30,138 bases of DNA from JABWBR01 sp036741235 (GTDB taxonomy: Bacteria > Bacteroidota > Bacteroidia > Chitinophagales > Saprospiraceae): the NCBI GenBank assembly GCA_036741235.1, contig DAINSQ010000043.1:1-30138 (forward strand), given 5' to 3'. The stretch's first letter is position 1. Every line of letters starts with the position of its first letter. The translations under genes were made by a program, and so were the position numbers. Below, one piece after another: positions 6,474-14,260 of this stretch. The notes beneath the pieces were generated by a model, which was not told where the DNA came from, ran no database searches, and worked only from the letters and a program-made list of their open reading frames with translations.

Positions 6474-8240
6474 TTATGACTGTAAAGGATACCATACCGG
6501 CGCCAGCAACAAAATAGCGATGACCAAAATAATGGTGACGCCCAATCCAACTACAATAAAATCTTTGACCTTGTAACGCCCCGGGCCGAATACAAGTATA
6601 CAACTCGGTTCGAAAGGGGTAATCAGCGATACCGAAGCGCTGAGCATAACTACCAGCGCAAATGTGAGGGGATTGACCTGCATTTCAGCAGCCGTGCGCA
6701 GTGCAACAGGCAAAACTACGAGTGCTGCCGCGGCATTTGACATGGGCTGGGTGAGAATAATGGTCAATACGGCAAAAGCGGCCAATACGGCTATCGGCCC
6801 CATATGCCCGAAGGTGGCAATCACCTGGTCGGCCAGATAGTCGGCGGCGCCGGTTTTTTTCATGGCAATGCCAAAAGACGACATACCGCCGATGAGCACC
6901 AATAACTTCCATTCAATTTTCTCATATGCCTCTTCAGGTTTGATACACCTGAAAAGCACACACAAAAATGCAGCCAGCATGAAAGCTACTGAAAGCGGAA
7001 TTAGTTCCAGCGAGCCCAGCGCAATGGCCCCAACGAAAAACGACCCCGACAAAATGGCGTTGCGCTTGCTTTTTCCCGGTTCGTAGGTGTATTCCTGAAT
7101 AATAGCGAGGTCTCCTTGTTCTTTCCAGTAGCGGATGTTTTCAACAGGGCCTTGCACCAGCAACCTGTCGCCGATTTTTACCTCAATATCGCCGATTTTG
7201 TCCGACAGGGTCTGTCCCGCCCGGCTAATGGCAATAACCATCAACCCGAACCGGTTTTTAAACTGGGCATCCCGAATCGTCGAATCGATAAAATCGTTGG
7301 CAGGCATGGCGATGATCTCGGCAATCTGAATATCATCGCTCACCAGGTCTTTTTCAATGAGCGTGTCGGCCAGGATGTCTATGCCGCTGGTTTCTTTTAC
7401 GCGCAGCAGATCATCAAGCCGGCCCTCTACCAGCAATATATCGCCGGCTTCAATTAATGTATTGGCATTGGCAATAGTGTTTTTTTTATCTCTGATGATA
7501 TTGAGTACACGCAAACCGATTTGACTGATGTCGGTATCTTTTATTTTTTTGCCGATTAATGATGAGCGCTGTTTGACCAAAATCTCGGTGAAATAATGCT
7601 GGGTTTGCAGATCGCTGATCATATCCACTTCTTTGTGGTCGGGCAATAACCGCATGCCAATGGTGGCCATGTATACAATGCCGATAATACAAAGAATGAT
7701 TCCCAATATGGAAAAATCAAACATGCTGAAAGCGGGATAGTCGTTTTCCGTTAAAAACGAATTGACGGCGATATTGGTCGATGTACCAATAACAGTGCAA
7801 GTGCCGCCGAGGATAGAGGCAAAAGCAACAGGCATGAGCAACTTGGAAGGGCTGATATCCAGGCGCCTTGACAAACCCACCATAGGCGCAACATATACGG
7901 CGGTGACGGTCGTATTGTTCATAAATGCTGATGTAAGACTTACCGCCGACATGACTATGGTGGGCAGCCACTTTCCGCGATTGTGGCTCCATTTGAATAA
8001 CTGCTCTCCTATGATTTCCAATAAACCAGCTTTTTGCATGGCAGCTCCGGTTACGAATATAGAGGCCAGCATAATGATGAAATCGCTGCCGAAGCCGGAA
8101 AAAGCCTCCGCCGGTGTCAGAATTCCTGCAATTGTTAATATGATCAACAAACCAATAGTGATCAGATCAACGGGTAGTTTTTCTGTGGCGAATAAGATAA
8201 TGGCAATGATGAGCAGCGATATGACGATAAGGATATCCAT
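6474..8240 (-). CDS. SLC13/DASS-family permease with two RCK_C (TrkA-C) domains
   Basis: This 588-residue integral membrane protein belongs to the divalent-anion:Na+ symporter/SLC13 group, which carries dicarboxylates, sulfate or related anions. An N-terminal membrane half contains SAFMNNTTVTA and GTSTNIAVN. A cytoplasmic insert of about 190 residues holds two RCK_C-like beta-alpha domains (TEILVKQRSSLIGKKIKD... and AEIIAMPANDFIDSTIRD...). The C-terminal half repeats the fold with TQPMSNAAAALVVLPVAL and ITPFEPSCILV. This is the layout of bacterial SLC13 permeases with a regulatory TrkA-C pair. The ion carried cannot be deduced from sequence. It stands alone, between convergent rfbB and a divergent lipid A deacylase homologue. 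Confidence 0.88.
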   Translation of the reverse strand: MDILIVISLLIIAIILFATEKLPVDLITIGLLIILTIAGILTPAEAFSGFGSDFIIMLASIFVTGAAMQKAGLLEIIGEQLFKWSHNRGKWLPTIVMSAVSLTSAFMNNTTVTAVYVAPMVGLSRRLDISPSKLLMPVAFASILGGTCTVIGTSTNIAVNSFLTENDYPAFSMFDFSILGIILCIIGIVYMATIGMRLLPDHKEVDMISDLQTQHYFTEILVKQRSSLIGKKIKDTDISQIGLRVLNIIRDKKNTIANANTLIEAGDILLVEGRLDDLLRVKETSGIDILADTLIEKDLVSDDIQIAEIIAMPANDFIDSTIRDAQFKNRFGLMVIAISRAGQTLSDKIGDIEVKIGDRLLVQGPVENIRYWKEQGDLAIIQEYTYEPGKSKRNAILSGSFFVGAIALGSLELIPLSVAFMLAAFLCVLFRCIKPEEAYEKIEWKLLVLIGGMSSFGIAMKKTGAADYLADQVIATFGHMGPIAVLAAFAVLTIILTQPMSNAAAALVVLPVALRTAAEMQVNPLTFALVVMLSASVSLITPFEPSCILVFGPGRYKVKDFIVVGLGVTIILVIAILLLAPVWYPLQS

Positions 8241-8311
8241 CCGGGGGTGATTTACGGAAGTAAGATAAGAAAAAGATTTTTTCCCGTTATTTTGTAGTAA
8301 AGTGTCTTTCT

Positions 8312-9454
8312 ATGCTTGTCCATTTGAATGATAAAAAATCACCTGAATTGCGAGTAAGCCTGGGCGCCTGTTTGTGTTTGTTTTTGACATGGGCAGTTGC
8401 GGCGCAAACAGATACATTGCCCGCCAACAGGAATAAACCTTTCCTCCTGGGCCTCCAAGCCCACCGCGGCTTTATCCTCCCGCATTCCAAATCTATTGTT
8501 GATGTTGCTTATTCTAACCCCTATGGCGTCGAACTCCGCGGTATGTGGCTGCGCGCGGAGGAGGAACACACCAGAAATTCCGGAATCGTAACCCAGCGCG
8601 GCTTTTTGATCAATTACATTAATTTTGACAACCCGGAGGTACTCGGCTACTCCGTTTCGGCGGTGGCGCTGGTCGAACCGCTGATCAGACCGCGGGGACG
8701 GCTGTACGGTTCAATACAAATGGGGGCGGGGGTTACTTTTTTGAGTAAGGTTTATGATGAAAAATCTAACCCTGCCAATTTGTTTTTCAGCACTTTGCTG
8801 AGTTTTACAGGCATGGTTAACGCCAAGTTGTACTTCAAAATCAACCCGCAATGGGAAGTTTCTATCGGCTATAATTATAACCATATTTCAAATGGCGGAA
8901 TGAAACTGCCGAATAAAGGCATGAATTTTCCTATGGCCAATGCGGGGCTACAATACCGCCTGCGCCCGACTGCTATACAACGCCCGCTCAAAACCGATGA
9001 CTGGAAGCAACAACCCCGCAATTATGCCTACGCACTGGGCATAGGGAGCATCAAAACAGCACAGGCTACGCCCGATTTTCCCGTCAACGAATATACTTAT
9101 TTACTAGGCGCCTGGGGCGTCGTGGGCCGGCAAATCGGCAGGCTCAGCGGCGTCTCAGCAGGCACGGAGTGGGTGCACGACGGATGGGCACGGGAAATTC
9201 TGAACAGGCAAGGCATCAATAAAAGCGCCTGGAAGGGCTCGATGTTGCTGGGATATGAGGTGTTGGCAGGCCGTACCCGCTTCGGCATCCATTTCGGGGC
9301 TTATGTGTTTAACCCTTCGGGCGATGTGGATCCGGTCTACCAACGTTACAGCCTCCTCTACCGCTTTGGCGATCACCTGATGGTCGGGACTTCAATGAAA
9401 TGCCACCGTCATGTGGCGGATGTCATTGATGTGAGATTGGGGTGGCTGTGGTAG
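8312..9454 (+). CDS. Acyloxyacyl hydrolase, PagL-like lipid A 3-O-deacylase family
   Basis: The 380-residue protein has a signal peptide (hydrophobic stretch about 14-31, ending AVAAQ) and beta-strand-rich sequence typical of an outer-membrane barrel. The PagL region reads YNHISNGG...PNKGMN around residues 189-205. PagL removes the 3-O acyl chain of lipid A using a His-Ser-Glu triad. H191 and S193 align with His126 and Ser128 of P. aeruginosa PagL, but the residue aligned with Glu140 is N205 here, so activity is not certain. At 380 residues it is longer than PagL (about 150-170 in mature form). The extra C-terminal half (about 215-380) is also beta-rich and may be a second barrel portion. An 8-bp-period array begins at the base after its TAG. 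Confidence 0.75.
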   Translation: MLVHLNDKKSPELRVSLGACLCLFLTWAVAAQTDTLPANRNKPFLLGLQAHRGFILPHSKSIVDVAYSNPYGVELRGMWLRAEEEHTRNSGIVTQRGFLINYINFDNPEVLGYSVSAVALVEPLIRPRGRLYGSIQMGAGVTFLSKVYDEKSNPANLFFSTLLSFTGMVNAKLYFKINPQWEVSIGYNYNHISNGGMKLPNKGMNFPMANAGLQYRLRPTAIQRPLKTDDWKQQPRNYAYALGIGSIKTAQATPDFPVNEYTYLLGAWGVVGRQIGRLSGVSAGTEWVHDGWAREILNRQGINKSAWKGSMLLGYEVLAGRTRFGIHFGAYVFNPSGDVDPVYQRYSLLYRFGDHLMVGTSMKCHRHVADVIDVRLGWLW

Positions 9455-9554
9455 GAGGGTGAGAGAGTGGGAGGGTGAGAGGGGGGGATGTTTCTCTGCT
9501 TAAGGTTAAGGTTAATCCCCCCCTCCCACACTCCCACACTCCCACACTCCTCTC
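9455..9554. repeat. Mirrored 8-bp arrays between convergent genes
   Basis: The left arm (9455-9486) is made of GAGGGTGA and GAGAGTGG units ending in a G run. The right arm (9517-9554) is a C run followed by three CTCCCACA units and CTCCTCTC. The arms are imperfect inverse copies; GGGGGGG near 9481-9487 faces CCCCCCC at 9517-9523. The space between holds TAAGGT repeats. The left arm starts directly after the acyloxyacyl hydrolase stop and the right arm ends four bases before the lolA stop. A bidirectional transcription end is a reasonable role, although there is no clear T-run. Confidence 0.75.
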
Positions 9555-9558
9555 TCTG

Positions 9559-10197
9559 TCATTTCACAGAAAAGGCCCCGGCAGGCAGCGCCTGATTCAC
9601 CTTGCGGTTAGAAAACCGGATAGTAGTGAGGTCGCCGGCTTCGTGCATATCAATACGGGCCATCAGCAGGTCTTTTTTATCGAAATAAAGATCGATGCCC
9701 GACAGGTATTTTTTGATCTCTTTGTCGGTAGGTGTGAGCTTTATTAGCGCTTGCTGGTCGTTTTCAAAAAGCTGGTACGAAAATTTGTCGTTGCCGTCGA
9801 GTACGTCGCCTTGTAAAGTACTTGTCAACATACCTTGTATTTTCTGGAAAGTATCGTTTTTGCCCGCGTCGATTTTGCTCACCTTGCCATTGTCAATGAC
9901 GGTGAGTTGCTTGTCGTTGAGCAATATCGTGTATTGGTAAGGCGAGTTGTATTCCCAGCGCAGCCGGTTTTTTTTATCGAAATAAAACAACCCTTTTGCT
10001 ACCATTTTTTCTTTCATGAAGCTGAGTTGTTTTTCTTGCACGAAACTGCACTGGATAGTTTCCGTGACTTTAGCGATGTTGTCGAGTTTTTGCTTGAAAC
10101 CCGCTACGTCTTTCATTTTTTGAAAACCTTCCTGCGCAGAAACAGGAGTGGCCGCCAGTATGAACCCGGCTAAGGCAATAAGGATGTATAAGCGCAT
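9559..10197 (-). CDS. lolA: Outer-membrane lipoprotein carrier protein LolA
   Basis: LolA shuttles lipoproteins across the periplasm from the LolCDE complex to the outer membrane. The 212-residue protein begins with a clear signal peptide (MRLYILIALAGFILAA, cleavage after VSA). Features of the fold are TIQCSFVQEKQLSFMKEKMVAKGLFYFDKKNRLRWEYNSP in the first beta half and DLTTIRFSNRKVNQALPAGAFSVK at the end. The F-x-Q-x-K/R pattern and the RWEY...PY stretch are typical of LolA and the Bacteroidota COG2834 group. It lies downstream of the M4 protease gene on the same strand with a 77-base gap that includes a possible -7 box. No LolB is expected in this phylum. Confidence 0.88.
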   Translation of the reverse strand: MRLYILIALAGFILAATPVSAQEGFQKMKDVAGFKQKLDNIAKVTETIQCSFVQEKQLSFMKEKMVAKGLFYFDKKNRLRWEYNSPYQYTILLNDKQLTVIDNGKVSKIDAGKNDTFQKIQGMLTSTLQGDVLDGNDKFSYQLFENDQQALIKLTPTDKEIKKYLSGIDLYFDKKDLLMARIDMHEAGDLTTIRFSNRKVNQALPAGAFSVK

Positions 10198-10216
10198 GTG
10201 CGGTTTGGATTTTTCA

Positions 10217-10224
10217 CAAAACTA
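10217..10224 (-). promoter_or_regulatory. Possible -7 box of lolA
   Basis: Minus-strand TAGTTTTG fits TAnnTTTG and lies 20 bases upstream of the lolA start. No TTG is at the right distance. A small stem CGGGCA/TGCCCG at about 10230-10248, between it and the protease stop, could end the upstream transcript. Confidence 0.28.
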
Positions 10225-10274
10225 CGACCCGGGCAGCTATGTTGCCCGCGATTAACACAACAATAACTTTTCCA

Positions 10275-13200
10275 CTATTCTTTTACCACGCGCGCCGTTC
10301 GCCATTCGCCATTAATAAGAGCGCTTACAGCGTATTGCCCTGCGGGTAAACTGCCCAACGGCAAGGTTGCGGTATTGTCGGCGCCGATATACAGGTTGGC
10401 TTGTAGCGCCAGGCGGCCAAGCAGGTCGCTAACCCTGACAAACACCTCGCTGTCGCCACTAATTTCTTCCAATGCGATATGCAAGGTAGCTGTAGCAGGG
10501 TTGGGAAATACAGCCAGTGTTTTGTCGCTAACAGTTTCTTTAGTCGAAACCAGCACCCGCTCGCCATTGGCAAACCACACGCCCCATCGCGCGCCATTGT
10601 TGTCGGAAATAAAAATACCGGGGTTGCCTACGGGCGTAATTTTGTCGTTGGCCAGCTCAGTCTGCCCAATGACGCGGTCACCCAGGTTATTGTACGCGTC
10701 AAAGATCAGCCTGCTGTCGTCTACTGAGTAATTGGGATACCCCAGGTCGCTGTTTTCAAAAACCTCGGCCACGTCGCCTGTCTCAATATTGGCGGCCAAC
10801 ACGTAATACGTATCATCGTAGTCGTCAATAAAATCAAAAGCCATGATATAGGGCGAGTTTTTAGAGAAGCTGGGGTCGCCAACACTGGTATTTTCCGGCA
10901 AGCCGGCAAAAAGTTTTTCAATATAGCCGTCGCCGAAATCGGCGGCGCCGTTATTCCAAACCCGCAAAAAGCCAATATCCCAATACTCGATAACCCCGGT
11001 AGTGGTATTGATTTCGTTGAGTGCGTCGTACATCACATATTCCCCCGAGTGGTCCCACTCCAATACATCGGCAAATACTACGTCGCCGGTTTCTATGCCC
11101 TGGGTGTAGGTTGGATTGTAGAGTTCAAATTCGCCCCATTCCTCTTGGATGAAGTCGTATACGTATACAAAATTGTCGTTGTCTGTAGTTACTGCGGCTA
11201 TTCTGTTGCCGTCTTTGGAGATGGCTACGTTGCGCCAGATTTGTTCGGAGCTGACGGTGATTTGCTGTATGTTGCCGCTTTGCCAGTTGATTACCACGGC
11301 TTGCAGGGTTTGGTCGGCGTCAACGTACACGATGGCCGTGCCGTCGTCGGTTACGCTGGGTCTGCTGGCGGGGCCGATGATAGAAAGGGGATTGGCCACC
11401 GTCTGCCCTTGGGGTGTGATCAGATAGAGTTGTTCCTGGAAGCCGTCGGTAAACAGCACAAATTCATCTCCTGGGTTGGTGTTGAGGTCGTCCTGGTAGT
11501 TGCCGCCCTGACCGGCGCCGATGCCTACTGTATTAAATGCCGAGATAGCCGCATTGACTACCGTCGAATTAGCGCCGTGCAGGTCGGTGGCGGCTTGTAT
11601 GACGGCGATGCGCAGGTCGATAAACTGCGAGGAGCGCGTGAGGTAGTTGGTTAGCGCGCGATAGTACACTTGTTCGGCAGTATTTTTACCAACCTGTTCG
11701 GCAAACAGGTAGTATGCGCGGTTGGGGATACCGCTATTGATATGCACCCCGGCATTATCGGCCGTGCCGTTGTATTGCTGGTCGGTATGGGCAGGTTGCC
11801 AGCCGTTGTCGTTGAGGCTGCTGCCGCCGTTGTTGGGGTTGGCCATATTGCGCAAGGCGCCCGACGGGAATACGTTGGTGTTTACTACGTTTTCGCCGAT
11901 TAGCCAGTCGTCGCGATCAATCATCGCGCCGAATACGTCGGCATAGGATTCGTTGATCGCCCCCGATTCTCCATAGTATTCGAGGTTGGCAGTATTTTGA
12001 ATTACGCCGTGCGACATTTCGTGGCCGGCTACGTCAAGCGATTTGGCCAGCGGTGAAGAGAAAGCCGTGCTGCCGTTGCCGTAGAACATAGCCGCGCCGT
12101 TCCAGAAGGCGTTGTCCATGGGCTGGCCGTTGTCATCAGCTACGTTAATGAGAGAAATGATATTGCCGCCCTGGCCGTTGATGGAGTTGCGGTTGAAGGT
12201 TTGTTGGAAATATTCAAAAGCCTTGCCTGCATTGTAGTGAGCGGAGACGGACGTAGCGTTGCTCCAGGTATTATTGGAGGAGGTGATATGCGTTGCTGTA
12301 AAGTTGTTGTTTTGGGGCGATGTATTTTGCGCATTGATGGTCCAGATAACGCCCACCGGTTCGTCGGGAAATACCGATGCCGGCGCGTTGAACATACTGC
12401 GAGAGGCGTCTATGAGGTAAAAGAGGTTGCCCTTCTGGTAGGTGTTAATGGTTCGGCTGATGCCGAATAAATCATTGGCATTGGCGGTGGAGGGCCCGTC
12501 GGGCGGCGGAAGCGCATGCGCTTTGTGTTCGGCATGATGCGCGCCGTGAATACTGCAAATATTGTCAAATCGCTGGAGAATGGCGCTGTTCTGCGCGTCA
12601 ATGATATAAGTCCAATGAGCAGCCAAATTGGGGCGCAGGGTGATAGCCCAGGCTAATACCGGCTTGCGATCGAGGTGATAAACGACGAGTTGCACTTCTG
12701 TTTGGGGGCCGCCGGCCAGCGCTTGTTCGGCTGATGTCAAGGTTTTTATTTTGGTTGATCTGGACACATCTTCCAGCGCAATCTCAAGGGCTGATTGTTG
12801 CGACAAGGCAGGCGTGTAGTTGTTGAGTTGCGGCGTAGAATAGTACCTGCCGTTCATCATGAAAACGCGGCCATTCTTGAGATGCAATGCTATTTCGCTG
12901 CCGTATACAGGGATTCCCCGCGCTACTTGTTGCAGCCGCACATGAGTGATGCCGAGTTCGTCGGTACTAACAGCGGTAACTGAAAATTCATCAACGGGCG
13001 CCGTCAGCTTGAGCTTGTCTTTGATGGCTTCGAGATAACCCAGGCTATGAGCCGGCGCTTCGGGTCGGCTATTGCCGGGTAGCGGTTGGTATTCGATGTC
13101 TCCAAGTATACTCACTGGCAGCCCTGTTGCCGGATCGCGGGTTATTCGGGCGTTTTGTAGCTGCCCGGTTGTAGTTTTGAGGGGGCTGGCTTTGGGGGTA

Positions 13201-13379
13201 AATGAGGGTACAAATGGGGCGTCGGCAGTCGGCACAACGGGTTTGATGGGAGAAATACTGATCTTATTGATATCGCGGTGAAAAGGTTGGGCGGGCTTGG
13301 GCAGATTCGGCTTCAATTGCGCCTGAGCTTGCCATACGAGTAGCAAGCAGAAAGCTATAAACAGGGATGTTTTTTTCAT
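10275..13379 (-). CDS. M4 (thermolysin-like) metalloprotease with beta-propeller and T9SS sorting domain
   Basis: This secreted zinc protease has 1034 residues. A signal peptide (residues 1-20, ending QAQAQ) is followed by a propeptide with FTP/PepSY-like segments (to about 285). The M4 catalytic domain (about 330-625) has zinc ligands in HEMSH (H453, H457; catalytic E454), the third ligand E477 in GAINESYAD, and a VHINSGIPNRAYYLFA block carrying the thermolysin-type active-site His. A long TolB/WD40-like propeller region follows (about 640-940; PSVTDDGTAIVYVDADQ, SKDGNRIAAV, SVDDSRLIFDAY). The end is a type A T9SS domain (VFPNPATATLHIAL ... LPAGQYAVSALING ... ARVVKE). Propeller attachment is not standard for M4 enzymes, which usually end soon after the catalytic domain. 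It has a near-consensus promoter and lies upstream of lolA. Confidence 0.9.
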   Translation of the reverse strand: MKKTSLFIAFCLLLVWQAQAQLKPNLPKPAQPFHRDINKISISPIKPVVPTADAPFVPSFTPKASPLKTTTGQLQNARITRDPATGLPVSILGDIEYQPLPGNSRPEAPAHSLGYLEAIKDKLKLTAPVDEFSVTAVSTDELGITHVRLQQVARGIPVYGSEIALHLKNGRVFMMNGRYYSTPQLNNYTPALSQQSALEIALEDVSRSTKIKTLTSAEQALAGGPQTEVQLVVYHLDRKPVLAWAITLRPNLAAHWTYIIDAQNSAILQRFDNICSIHGAHHAEHKAHALPPPDGPSTANANDLFGISRTINTYQKGNLFYLIDASRSMFNAPASVFPDEPVGVIWTINAQNTSPQNNNFTATHITSSNNTWSNATSVSAHYNAGKAFEYFQQTFNRNSINGQGGNIISLINVADDNGQPMDNAFWNGAAMFYGNGSTAFSSPLAKSLDVAGHEMSHGVIQNTANLEYYGESGAINESYADVFGAMIDRDDWLIGENVVNTNVFPSGALRNMANPNNGGSSLNDNGWQPAHTDQQYNGTADNAGVHINSGIPNRAYYLFAEQVGKNTAEQVYYRALTNYLTRSSQFIDLRIAVIQAATDLHGANSTVVNAAISAFNTVGIGAGQGGNYQDDLNTNPGDEFVLFTDGFQEQLYLITPQGQTVANPLSIIGPASRPSVTDDGTAIVYVDADQTLQAVVINWQSGNIQQITVSSEQIWRNVAISKDGNRIAAVTTDNDNFVYVYDFIQEEWGEFELYNPTYTQGIETGDVVFADVLEWDHSGEYVMYDALNEINTTTGVIEYWDIGFLRVWNNGAADFGDGYIEKLFAGLPENTSVGDPSFSKNSPYIMAFDFIDDYDDTYYVLAANIETGDVAEVFENSDLGYPNYSVDDSRLIFDAYNNLGDRVIGQTELANDKITPVGNPGIFISDNNGARWGVWFANGERVLVSTKETVSDKTLAVFPNPATATLHIALEEISGDSEVFVRVSDLLGRLALQANLYIGADNTATLPLGSLPAGQYAVSALINGEWRTARVVKE

Positions 13380-13407
13380 TGCTGCAAATCGATTTTTGAT
13401 GAAGATT

Positions 13408-13438
13408 CAAAATTAATAAAAAAATACAGGCATTTCAA
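13408..13438 (-). promoter_or_regulatory. Promoter of the M4 protease gene
   Basis: Minus strand: TTG at 13436-13438, a 20-base spacer, and TAATTTTG at 13408-13415. This is a full consensus match, 28 bases upstream of the ATG. Confidence 0.65.
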
Positions 13439-13482
13439 AAACGCCTTTTACCCCCCAAAGACTTGAATTGGTAGGAATTATT

Positions 13483-13513
13483 TTGAAAATCAGTAAATTC
13501 AGCCACACATTTG
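13483..13513 (+). promoter_or_regulatory. Possible promoter overlapping the start of the flavin-binding protein gene
   Basis: TTG at 13483-13485, a 20-base spacer and CACATTTG (one mismatch to TAnnTTTG) at 13506-13513. It ends one base before the annotated ATG. If used, the RNA would start inside or after that codon, which favours the in-frame ATG at 13536 or leaderless translation. Confidence 0.35.
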
Positions 13514-13514
13514 C

Positions 13515-14201
13515 ATGAATAAAAAAGAACTGCCCATGAATTCTCGACTCAATCCTACCGATCGCACCAAACCGACGCGACTGCCCAACCGCGTGGGTTA
13601 CGACCTGGAGTTAATCTATGAAATCCTCGACGAGGGGCTGTATTGCAACGTGGCTTATGTGCTGGAGGGCCGACCGTTTATGTTGCCCACCGGTTATTGC
13701 CGCATCGGCAATATGCTTTATCTGCATGGTTCAGTGGGTAGTCATATGATTCGCAGTATTCAGCACGGGGCCGATTTGTGCATCAGCGTAACACTGGTAG
13801 ATGGACTTGTTTTTGCTCGTTCGGCTTTTCACCATTCCATCAATTACCGGTCTGTTGTTCTTTTTGGACAGCCTTTTTTAGTAGAAAATGAGGCGGAGAA
13901 AATGAGGGTCCTGGAGCAATTGACGGAGCATTTCGCCGTTGGCCGCTGGAACGATGTGAGGCAGCCTTCGCCATCCGAACTCAAAAGAACCGCCGTACTT
14001 GGCATTCGCATTGATGAGGCTAGCGCCAAAATGCGCAGCGGCCCGCCCAAAGATGAAGAAGAAGACGCCAACTGGCCGGGTTGGTCGGGGGTATTGCCGA
14101 TACAATATGCCGCCGGCGCCCCGGAAGAACGCGAAGATGCGGTACCCGGGCTGACAGTACCCGGTTATCTGCTCAATTATTCGCGAAAGAAACAGCATTA
14201 A
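13515..14201 (+). CDS. Pyridoxamine 5'-phosphate oxidase-like flavin-nucleotide-binding protein
   Basis: The 228-residue product belongs to the PNPOx-like split-barrel superfamily, in the group often labelled nitroimidazole-resistance-like or FMN-binding (COG3467). The typical order is YDLELIYEILDEGLYCNVAYV, GRPFMLPTGYCRIGNMLYLHGS (FMN-binding strands), MIRSI, VTLVDGLVFARSAFHHSINYRSVVLFG, then LTEHFAVGRWNDVRQPSPSELKRTAVLGIRIDEASAKMRSGPPKDEEED. The His-Gly-Ser and Ala-Phe-His-His segments are the most conserved parts of the group. It is probably cytoplasmic; its substrate is unknown. Two starts are possible: the first ATG (13515) or the ATG eight codons in (13536); the conserved part begins well after both. 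It is a single plus-strand gene between two minus-strand protease genes, closed by a strong hairpin. Confidence 0.85.
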   Translation: MNKKELPMNSRLNPTDRTKPTRLPNRVGYDLELIYEILDEGLYCNVAYVLEGRPFMLPTGYCRIGNMLYLHGSVGSHMIRSIQHGADLCISVTLVDGLVFARSAFHHSINYRSVVLFGQPFLVENEAEKMRVLEQLTEHFAVGRWNDVRQPSPSELKRTAVLGIRIDEASAKMRSGPPKDEEEDANWPGWSGVLPIQYAAGAPEEREDAVPGLTVPGYLLNYSRKKQH

Positions 14202-14207
14202 TACAAT

Positions 14208-14246
14208 CACACGTTTACCAAACCTTTCCGGTTTAGTAAACGTGTG
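14208..14246. terminator. Bidirectional hairpin between convergent genes
   Basis: An 11-bp perfect stem, CACACGTTTAC (14208-14218) with GTAAACGTGTG (14236-14246), continues after one mismatch with AAACC/GGTTT around a TTTCC loop. It sits seven bases after the plus-strand gene ends and 15 bases before the minus-strand M43 gene ends, so it can serve both. T-runs are weak on both sides. Confidence 0.75.
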
Positions 14247-14260
14247 TAAACAATTCTATA

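Noticed and set aside
11049..11654. 201-residue plus-strand frame opposite the M4 protease
   Set aside because: Antisense shadow of a well-supported gene; no motif, and codon pattern is that of the reverse complement.
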